NCBI GenBank assembly: GCA_009392675.1
Contig: VFFY01000203.1
Coordinates: 1-10,641, forward strand
Direction: 5' to 3'
Length of the DNA: 10,641 bases
From: SAR202 cluster bacterium
GTDB lineage: Bacteria > Chloroflexota > Dehalococcoidia > Lucifugimonadales > UBA826
Below, piece by piece: positions 1 through 5,691 of this stretch (its first letter is position 1; each line of letters begins with the position of its first letter). The translations under genes and the position numbers were made by a program. The notes under the pieces were generated by a model that searched no databases, was not told the origin of the DNA, and saw nothing but the letters and a program-made list of their open reading frames with translations.

Positions 1-1
1 A

Positions 2-220
2 AATTCCGATGGAGAATTGAAATCCCCTATGCCAGGTGTGATTTTGAAATACCTAGTCGAGGTGGACCAACAGGTGAATCAAGGTGACGCTATAGCAGTT
101 TTAGAAGCTATGATGATGGAAAACACATTACCTTCACCGAAAGATGGGCGTATCCAGTCATTGACAGTAGAACCCGGACAAACTGTTTTAAAGGGCGACC
201 TCCTAGCTATAATCACCTAG
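2..220 (+). CDS. Biotin/lipoyl carrier domain (BCCP-like), 3' end only, lacking the biotinylated lysine
   Basis: This is the C-terminal carrier domain of a biotin-dependent carboxylase or decarboxylase: either a stand-alone BCCP or the tail of an acyl-CoA or pyruvate carboxylase alpha subunit. The frame is open to the left edge, so the gene begins upstream; the in-frame TTG at 17 lies inside the domain and is unlikely to be the start. Visible family features are the SPMPG entry motif at the start of the fold, the V-x-x-G-D turn, the hairpin V-L-E-A-M-x-M-E-N, and the closing V-x-x-G-Q-x-V-x-x-G-D-x-L strand pair. The odd point is the hairpin: the biotin-accepting Lys of AMKM is replaced by Met (codon 113-115, ATG, within three ATG codons in a row), so as read the domain could not be biotinylated. 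It is followed 63 nt later by mdh on the same strand. I cannot tell which carboxylase it belongs to without upstream sequence. Confidence 0.82.
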   Translation, partial: NSDGELKSPMPGVILKYLVEVDQQVNQGDAIAVLEAMMMENTLPSPKDGRIQSLTVEPGQTVLKGDLLAIIT

Positions 221-283
221 TCAAACTTCTTTGTAAATACTATCCAAATTAGGATTACTAAAACACACAAAAAGAGGGATTAA

Positions 284-1216
284 ATGAGAAGCAAAGTGAC
301 TGTTGTTGGGGCTGGAAATGTAGGTGCTACAACCGCTCAACGTATTTTTGACGGAGGCTATGCTGACGTCGTTTTGGTGGATATTGTGGATGGACTACCC
401 CAAGGAAAGGCCTTAGACATGCTTGAATCTGGGCCAATTTTGGGAACAGACGCCAGCATTATAGGTACAAATGGATATGAAGAGACCGAAGGGTCTGATG
501 TGGTAGTTGTAACCTCAGGAATAGCCCGCAGACCTGGCATGAGCCGAGATGATTTACTACTAACCAACATGAAAATAGTTACCAGTGTAGTAGGCCAAAC
601 CGCTAAATTTTCTCCCAATAGCGTTCATCTGATAGTCACAAACCCTTTGGATGCAATGGCTCAACAAGCTTTGAAAATCACCGGATTCCCAAGTAATCGG
701 GTGGTAGGCATGGCTGGCATCCTTGATACAGCTAGGTACAGAACTTTTCTCGCGGAAGAATTGGGAGTTTCTGTCAATTCCGTCTCCGCCTATGTACTTG
801 GCGGGCACGGGGACACGATGGTCCCTGTAGTGGAAAGCACAAATGTCGCAGGGACCCCAGTATCCAAACTGATAGCTCCAAAAAGATTGGAAGAGATAGT
901 GCAAAGGGCAAGGGATGGCGGTGCAGAAATAGTGAACTATTTGAAGACTGGAAGTGCCTTTTATGCCCCTTCAGCATCTATAGTTCAGATGGTAGAGGCC
1001 ATTGTTTTTGATAAAAAAGAGATACTACCATGCACGGCATATTTACAAGGACAGTACGGCATCAATGATCTCTATGTTGGTGTGCCCGTCAAACTCGGCT
1101 CAAACGGTGTCGAAGAGATTGTTGAGTTGAATTTAACTGGCGATGAGCTTAATGCTTTAAGGAAATCCGCGGAAGCGGTACAAGAGTTGGTCGAGGTTAT
1201 GGCAGGAGCTCAATAG
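284..1216 (+). CDS. mdh: Malate dehydrogenase, NAD-dependent, LDH-like type
   Basis: Cytoplasmic enzyme that interconverts malate and oxaloacetate with NAD, linking the TCA cycle to carboxylation or decarboxylation of C3/C4 acids. The 310 residues match the usual length of the LDH-like bacterial MDH group. The Rossmann motif GAGNVG lies at residues 9-14, and Asp33 at the end of the second strand indicates NAD. The substrate loop ARRPGMSR (81-88) carries Arg at the position where lactate dehydrogenases have Gln, which favours malate. Asn120 (VTNPLD), Asp148 and Arg151 (LDTAR) and the catalytic His175 (GGHGD) are present. The ATG is preceded by a purine-rich AGAGGGA at 273-279. No clear promoter is visible in the 63 nt before it. 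The next gene follows after 33 nt, suggesting co-transcription. Confidence 0.95.
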   Translation: MRSKVTVVGAGNVGATTAQRIFDGGYADVVLVDIVDGLPQGKALDMLESGPILGTDASIIGTNGYEETEGSDVVVVTSGIARRPGMSRDDLLLTNMKIVTSVVGQTAKFSPNSVHLIVTNPLDAMAQQALKITGFPSNRVVGMAGILDTARYRTFLAEELGVSVNSVSAYVLGGHGDTMVPVVESTNVAGTPVSKLIAPKRLEEIVQRARDGGAEIVNYLKTGSAFYAPSASIVQMVEAIVFDKKEILPCTAYLQGQYGINDLYVGVPVKLGSNGVEEIVELNLTGDELNALRKSAEAVQELVEVMAGAQ

Positions 1217-1239
1217 AGCCCTTAAATAGCATCTCGAAT

Positions 1240-1246
1240 AAGGTGA
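1240..1246 (+). promoter_or_regulatory. Ribosome binding site supporting a TTG start
   Basis: The sequence AAGGTGA lies 3 nt before TTG 1250. The spacing is short but the match to the anti-SD is good, and no ATG nearby would keep the first beta strand of the protein. The first internal ATG (1298-1300 region) would remove the initial IIAVIGES strand, so TTG is the best start. Confidence 0.55.
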
Positions 1247-1249
1247 TAT

Positions 1250-1732
1250 TTGATAATTGCTGTAATAGGCGAAAGCTCCGCCTCTGCTGAAAATGCCATG
1301 CTTGCTGAAAAGGTAGGTTGTCTTTTGGCCAAAGCCAACGTAACAGTGGTTTGTGGGGGCCAAGGAGGAGTTATGAAGGCTGTTTGCAAAGGAGCCAAAA
1401 AGCATGGTGGCACCACCATAGGAATTCTGCCAGGAATGGACACTCTTGATTCCAACGAATACGTTGACATACCTATAAGTACCGGGCTTGGAAATGGTCG
1501 CAATTTACTAGTTACCAGGGCTGGGAAATCGGTCATCGCGATCGGTGGTTCCTATGGGACTTTATCTGAAATTGGTCTGGCATTATCAGACTCAAAATCA
1601 GTGATTGGCCTGAACACATGGAGTTTACTCAGGGACGAACATTTAGATTGTGGAATAATAGTAGCGAACAGCCCAGAAGAGGCCGTTGAACTCGCAATCT
1701 GTCAAGCTAATAAAAATGAAGGACCATCCTAA
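1250..1732 (+). CDS. SLOG/TIGR00725-family nucleotide-binding-fold protein
   Basis: A 160-residue Rossmann-like protein of the SLOG superfamily, which also contains the LOG cytokinin-activating hydrolases, DprA-like proteins and molybdenum-cofactor carrier proteins. Recognisable elements are the first strand IIAVIGES (2-9), the glycine-rich CGGQGGVM (35-42), GNGRN (81-85), and IGGSYGTLSE (98-107). The last corresponds to the PGGxGTxxE motif of LOG enzymes but has Ile instead of Pro. In true LOG proteins the Arg and Glu of these motifs are catalytic; here Arg84 and Glu107 are at comparable places, but the exact activity is unknown. It lies between mdh and eno, and only one base separates its stop codon from the enolase ATG, so the two are probably translated from one mRNA. 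Length and motifs are closest to the small TIGR00725 or Moco-carrier-like group. The ligand is not predictable from sequence. Confidence 0.78.
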   Translation: MIIAVIGESSASAENAMLAEKVGCLLAKANVTVVCGGQGGVMKAVCKGAKKHGGTTIGILPGMDTLDSNEYVDIPISTGLGNGRNLLVTRAGKSVIAIGGSYGTLSEIGLALSDSKSVIGLNTWSLLRDEHLDCGIIVANSPEEAVELAICQANKNEGPS

Positions 1733-1733
1733 A

Positions 1734-3026
1734 ATGACTTCAATTCATAGCATCAAGGCCAGAGAAATCCTTGATTCGAGAGGAAATCCTACGGTGGAGG
1801 TAGATGTAATCTTAGAAGACGGTTCTGTAGGCACTTCTGCCGTGCCATCAGGTGCTAGTACAGGACAATATGAGGCAATCGAACTACGAGATGGCGATAA
1901 AAACAGATATCACGGAAAAGGTGTACTTAAAGCACTCTCTAATGTCCAGAATGTTATACGCCCAAACGTCATCGGTTTTGATGCCTATGATCAAGAAAAA
2001 TTAGATTCTAAATTAATTGAGCTAGATGGGACCAAAAATAAAAGTAATTTAGGCGCAAATTCCATATTGGCAGTATCACTTGCTACTGCCAAAGCTGCCG
2101 CTATTTCATCTAAGAAAGAGTTATTCGCCCATATTTCAGCGTCAGATGAATACTTAATTCCTGTCCCAATGTTGAACGTTATAAATGGTGGTAAACATGC
2201 TGACAATTCCACTGACATTCAAGAATTCATGATAGTTCCGGTCGGATTTAGAACCTTCTCTGACGCCATTAAAGCCGGCTCCGAAGTATATCAATCGCTT
2301 CAAAAAAATCTGCGCGAAAGCAATCTCAGCACCACAGTTGGAGATGAAGGTGGTTTCGCCCCACAGTTACCATCTAACGAGGCAGCCTTGGAAATATTAG
2401 TTGACGCCATAGCTTCTTCTGGCTATGAATGCGATCGTCATTTTTTTATCGCATTAGATGTAGCAGCGGCGGAACTTTTTGACTCAGAGAATAAACTCTA
2501 CAACTTAATACGTGAGAAAAAAATTGTTTCCGGCAAACAACTGAGTGAAATGTATTCTACCTGGGTGGAAAAGTATCCGATCATAAGCATAGAGGATGGC
2601 TTATCAGACGATGAATGGAATGACTGGGAAGAAATGACGCGACGCGTGGGCAGTAAGGTACAACTGGTCGCAGATGACCTTCTTACAACGAACCCAACTA
2701 GAATATCAAAAGGCATCGAAACTCGGGCAGCGAATGCTGTGCTTATAAAGCCAAATCAAATCGGTACCCTGACTGAAACATTAGAGGCTATCAACCTAGC
2801 CCAATCTGTAGGCTGGGGCACAGTTATAAGTCACCGATCAGGCGAAACAGAAGACACTTTTATATCTGATTTAGCAGTAGCTACAAATTCCGGACAAATA
2901 AAATCTGGTGCCACTGCCAGAGGCGAAAGAACTGCTAAGTACAACCGGCTCATCCGCATTGAGGAAAAGTTAGGCAATAGGTGTAGATTTGCCGGAAGAG
3001 CCGTTTATTCCCGTTACATAAACTAG
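1734..3026 (+). CDS. eno: Enolase (phosphopyruvate hydratase)
   Basis: Glycolytic and gluconeogenic enzyme that interconverts 2-phosphoglycerate and phosphoenolpyruvate with Mg2+. From the ATG at 1734 it has 430 residues, the normal bacterial length. An in-frame TTG at 1686 would add 16 residues that overlap the preceding gene and resemble nothing in the family. GAAGGA at 1718-1723 is 10 nt before the ATG. Conserved points: SGASTG (39-44), His155 in NGGKHADN, Glu205 in GDEGG, metal ligands Asp242, Glu287 and Asp314, catalytic Lys339 in IKPNQIG, HRSGE (367-371) and Lys390. The C-terminal ARGERTAKYN (395-404) resembles the form I recall in archaeal enolases rather than the common bacterial SRTDR/SRSDR form. 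The tail after residue 415 (FAGRAVYSRYIN) is an ordinary variable end. It probably belongs to the mdh-SLOG-eno-gap run. Confidence 0.97.
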   Translation: MTSIHSIKAREILDSRGNPTVEVDVILEDGSVGTSAVPSGASTGQYEAIELRDGDKNRYHGKGVLKALSNVQNVIRPNVIGFDAYDQEKLDSKLIELDGTKNKSNLGANSILAVSLATAKAAAISSKKELFAHISASDEYLIPVPMLNVINGGKHADNSTDIQEFMIVPVGFRTFSDAIKAGSEVYQSLQKNLRESNLSTTVGDEGGFAPQLPSNEAALEILVDAIASSGYECDRHFFIALDVAAAELFDSENKLYNLIREKKIVSGKQLSEMYSTWVEKYPIISIEDGLSDDEWNDWEEMTRRVGSKVQLVADDLLTTNPTRISKGIETRAANAVLIKPNQIGTLTETLEAINLAQSVGWGTVISHRSGETEDTFISDLAVATNSGQIKSGATARGERTAKYNRLIRIEEKLGNRCRFAGRAVYSRYIN

Positions 3027-3073
3027 TTAAATATGAACAAAGAGACTCATTAGACTAAAAGGGTTCAAATTAC

Positions 3074-4087
3074 ATGAAGACGCGTATTGGTATCAACGGT
3101 TTCGGAAGAATAGGTAGATTGGTATTAAGGGCCGTGGTTCAAGAGGGATACAAAGATATTGAGGTAGGAGCTATTAATAGCTTTGCAGACCCTGAAAGTA
3201 ATGCTCACATGTTTAAATATGACACAACCTACGGAACATTCAAAGGCGATGTTAAATGGACCGAAGATTCTATTGTAATAGATGGTAATCCTGTGGTTTG
3301 TCTAAATTCAGAGTCACCTTCTTCATTACCTTGGGAAGACCATGGTGTCGATATCGTGATTGAATGCACAGGCAAATTCACCGATTCTGCAAAAGCATCT
3401 GGACATTTAAAAGGTGGGGCAAAAAAAGTAATAATTACTGCCCCAGCAAAAAACGAAGACATCACTATAGTATTGGGTGTCAATGAACATCAATATGACA
3501 AAACCAAACATCACATAATATCAAATGCTTCATGCACAACTAATTGCGCAGCACCGCTGATGAAAGTGTTGGATGATTCATTCGGCATAGAACAAGGAAT
3601 GATGACTACCATCCATTCTTATACCAACGACCAACAAGTTCTTGATAAAAGACATAAGGACAAACGCCGGGCGAGAGCTGCAGCGTTGAATATAATCCCC
3701 ACCACAACTGGAGCTGCCAAAGCAGTCGGACAAGTTATACCTAATTTAGAGGGAAAGATTCATGGCATGGCATTTAGGGTACCCACAGCGACCGTATCAG
3801 TTACAGACTTTGTCGCAACCCTAAAAAAAAGAGCCTCAGCCGAAGAAATCAACCTGGCATACCAAGAGGTATCCCAGAACAGACTTAATGGCATCCTCGA
3901 ATATTCCAATGAACCCTTGGTAAGCTCTGACTATCGCGAAAGTAAATATAGTTGCACCATTGACGGGCTATCCACCATAACTCTGAACGACAATATGGTC
4001 AAAGTAGTCGGCTGGTATGATAATGAATGGGGATACAGTTGCAGGACAGTAGAATTGGCGAAATTAGTAGCAGAAGCAGGGTTGTAG
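3074..4087 (+). CDS. gap: Glyceraldehyde-3-phosphate dehydrogenase, possibly NADP-accepting
   Basis: Phosphorylating GAPDH, 337 residues, the usual length. It interconverts glyceraldehyde-3-phosphate and 1,3-bisphosphoglycerate. Visible are the dinucleotide-binding start INGFGRIGR (7-15), the catalytic Cys154 in NASCTTNC, its partner His181 in HSYTNDQ, RRARAAA (198-204), PTTTGAAKAV (209-218) and NEWGYS (317-322). By hand alignment to the Bacillus stearothermophilus enzyme, the residue matching Asp32, which binds the adenine ribose in NAD-specific enzymes, is Ser36. The residues matching Leu187-Pro188 are Lys192-Arg193. Loss of the Asp together with changes at 187/188 is known to relax or switch specificity toward NADP in this family, so a dual or NADP-preferring enzyme is plausible, as in GapB or chloroplast-type GAPDH. 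This is inference. It lies 47 nt after eno with AAAAGGG about 10 nt before the ATG, and it ends the first gene block. Confidence 0.96.
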   Translation: MKTRIGINGFGRIGRLVLRAVVQEGYKDIEVGAINSFADPESNAHMFKYDTTYGTFKGDVKWTEDSIVIDGNPVVCLNSESPSSLPWEDHGVDIVIECTGKFTDSAKASGHLKGGAKKVIITAPAKNEDITIVLGVNEHQYDKTKHHIISNASCTTNCAAPLMKVLDDSFGIEQGMMTTIHSYTNDQQVLDKRHKDKRRARAAALNIIPTTTGAAKAVGQVIPNLEGKIHGMAFRVPTATVSVTDFVATLKKRASAEEINLAYQEVSQNRLNGILEYSNEPLVSSDYRESKYSCTIDGLSTITLNDNMVKVVGWYDNEWGYSCRTVELAKLVAEAGL

Positions 4088-4108
4088 GAATAAGATAAGG
4101 TTTCTTAA

Positions 4109-4138
4109 TTGAAGCTTACTAGTATGTAGAGTTATAAT
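4109..4138 (+). promoter_or_regulatory. Sigma70-type promoter for pdxS
   Basis: In the 97-nt gap between gap and pdxS, TTGAAG (4109-4114) and a perfect TATAAT (4133-4138) are separated by 18 nt. Transcription would start near 4145, giving a leader of about 40 nt that ends in GGAGG (4174-4178), 6 nt before the pdxS ATG. This is the best promoter match among the + strand gaps and suggests that the pdxST block is transcribed separately from the glycolytic block. Confidence 0.6.
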
Positions 4139-4184
4139 TTGAGTAAGTGCATCCAGTTTGCATAACTGAAAACGGAGGCTATAT

Positions 4185-5084
4185 ATGGCAACAGAAATAA
4201 AACCTAACACGGGAACTTGGACAGTAAAGTCAGGGCTGGCCCAGATGTTGAAGGGTGGCGTGATTATGGATGTGGTTACCCCTGATCAAGCAAAAATCGC
4301 AGAAGATGCAGGTGCCGTGGCGGTTATGGCACTAGAAAGAGTTCCTTCTGATATTAGGGCTGACGGTGGTGTGGCAAGGATGTCAGACCCTCAAATGATC
4401 TCTGAGATAATTGAGGCAGTGACCATACCGGTAATGGCTAAAGCAAGGATTGGTCATTTCGTGGAAGCCCAGATTTTGGAGGCTCTCGGTACTGACTACA
4501 TCGATGAATCTGAAGTTTTAACTCCAGCAGATGAAAACAATCACATCAATAAACATGACTTTTCGGTACCCTTCGTGTGCGGTGCCAGGGACCTAGGGGA
4601 GGCGCTAAGAAGACTAGGCGAAGGTGCTGCTATGATTAGAACGAAGGGAGAGGCTGGTTCGGGAAACATAGTAGAGGCGGTCCGACATGCGAGGAAAGTT
4701 TTAGGACAAATTAGTCACATAAGAGGCATGGAAACAGACGAACTCATGGCCACGGCCCGAGATTTGAAGGCTCCTTACGATTTAGTAAAAGGAATCCATC
4801 AAACCGGGGCCTTACCTGTTGTGAACTTCGCAGCTGGCGGGATTTCTACCCCAGCGGATGCTGCATTGATGATGCAAATTGGTGTAGACGGTGTCTTTGT
4901 GGGATCTGGGATATTTAAGTCAGAAACCCCCCAAATTATGGCTAATGCAATAGTTAAGGCCACGACACATTACAAAGATCCAGAAATGCTTGCTTCTGTC
5001 TCCAAAGGATTAGGTGCATCCATGCCAGGAATCGATGTTAGAACTTTGCCTGAATCAGAGCAGTTTGCTACCAGGGGCTGGTAA
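4185..5084 (+). CDS. pdxS: Pyridoxal 5'-phosphate synthase, PdxS (lyase) subunit
   Basis: Synthase subunit of the DXP-independent vitamin B6 pathway. It condenses ribose-5-phosphate, glyceraldehyde-3-phosphate and ammonia (from PdxT) into PLP in the cytoplasm, as a dodecamer of TIM barrels. The 299 residues give a full-length protein. Key residues are Asp29 (GGVIMDV), Lys86 (MAKARIGH), which forms the sugar imine, and Lys154 (RTKGEAGSGN), which takes over the intermediate. The phosphate-binding region around 215-240 (NFAAGGIS, and GVFVGSGIF) is intact, as is the C-terminal tail ending in RGW. A strong Shine-Dalgarno GGAGG precedes the ATG. Its stop codon is 2 nt from the start of pdxT, as expected for equimolar partners. 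The preceding gene, gap, uses one of its substrates, but whether that neighbourhood is meaningful is unclear. Confidence 0.99.
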   Translation: MATEIKPNTGTWTVKSGLAQMLKGGVIMDVVTPDQAKIAEDAGAVAVMALERVPSDIRADGGVARMSDPQMISEIIEAVTIPVMAKARIGHFVEAQILEALGTDYIDESEVLTPADENNHINKHDFSVPFVCGARDLGEALRRLGEGAAMIRTKGEAGSGNIVEAVRHARKVLGQISHIRGMETDELMATARDLKAPYDLVKGIHQTGALPVVNFAAGGISTPADAALMMQIGVDGVFVGSGIFKSETPQIMANAIVKATTHYKDPEMLASVSKGLGASMPGIDVRTLPESEQFATRGW

Positions 5085-5086
5085 AT

Positions 5087-5668
5087 TTGGCACCTATAGG
5101 CGTCTTGGCAATACAAGGCGACTTTCTAGAACACAGAAATATGCTAGATTCTATTGGAATTGAATCTGTGGAAGTCCGGTTGCCTGAACAATTAGAAAAC
5201 ATCGATGGATTAATCATCCCTGGCGGGGAAAGTACAACCATAGTCCAGCTGATAGATATTTATGAAATGCGGCAGCCTTTGATCGAAAAAGTACGGAATG
5301 GACTAGCCGTATGGGGCACCTGCGCCGGTATGATAGTCATAGCCAAAAACTTAAAGGATAAACGTCCTGACCCATTGGGATTGATGGATATCGAGGTCAG
5401 CCGCAACGCCTTTGGCAGACAAATCAATAGTTTTGAGACAGACTTGGACATTAATGGAATAGACGGACCCCCAATGCATGCCATTTTCATTCGAGCGCCA
5501 CTAGTGACTGAGATAGGAAACGGGGTTGAAATATTAGCCGAGGTAGATCAAGGAAAACCAGTTGCTGTAAAACAAAACAGAATTCTTGCCACCTCATTTC
5601 ATCCTGAACTAACTGAAGACCCTAGAATGCACGCCATGTTCGCAAATATCGCTCATTCAATGCAATAA
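5087..5668 (+). CDS. pdxT: Pyridoxal 5'-phosphate synthase, PdxT (glutaminase) subunit
   Basis: Class I glutamine amidotransferase that releases ammonia from glutamine and channels it to PdxS. The 193 residues match the family. The start is TTG (5087), giving the expected IGVLAIQGDFLEH beginning; the first ATG (residue 19 of this reading) would delete the first beta strand. AGGGG at 5073-5077 serves as ribosome binding site, inside the end of pdxS. The catalytic triad is Cys79 (WGTCAGM), His172 and Glu174 (SFHPELTEDPR). PGGEST (45-50) is the oxyanion and glutamine-binding loop, and SRNAFGRQ (105-112) is the typical PdxT segment that meets the synthase. Only 2 nt separate it from the pdxS stop. 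Confidence 0.97.
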   Translation: MAPIGVLAIQGDFLEHRNMLDSIGIESVEVRLPEQLENIDGLIIPGGESTTIVQLIDIYEMRQPLIEKVRNGLAVWGTCAGMIVIAKNLKDKRPDPLGLMDIEVSRNAFGRQINSFETDLDINGIDGPPMHAIFIRAPLVTEIGNGVEILAEVDQGKPVAVKQNRILATSFHPELTEDPRMHAMFANIAHSMQ

Positions 5669-5673
5669 GACTT

Positions 5674-5680
5674 GGGAGGA
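5674..5680 (+). promoter_or_regulatory. Ribosome binding site supporting a GTG start
   Basis: GGGAGGA lies in the 23-nt gap after pdxT, 11 nt before GTG 5692. The spacing is somewhat long, but no other start codon lies within reach, and the N-terminal segment encoded from the GTG looks like real protein. Confidence 0.5.
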
Positions 5681-5691
5681 CCACAGCAAAA

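Noticed and set aside
560..904. Open frame of 114 codons on the - strand inside mdh
   Set aside because: It lies wholly opposite a strongly conserved gene, has no recognisable motif and no ribosome binding site; it is a shadow frame.
1686..1733. Longer enolase with a TTG start
   Set aside because: The 16 extra residues overlap the preceding gene and are absent from the family; ATG 1734 has a suitable ribosome binding site.
4097..4122. Possible terminator hairpin after gap (TAAG...CTTA)
   Set aside because: Only about four base pairs with an AT-rich stem and no T-run; too weak to call.
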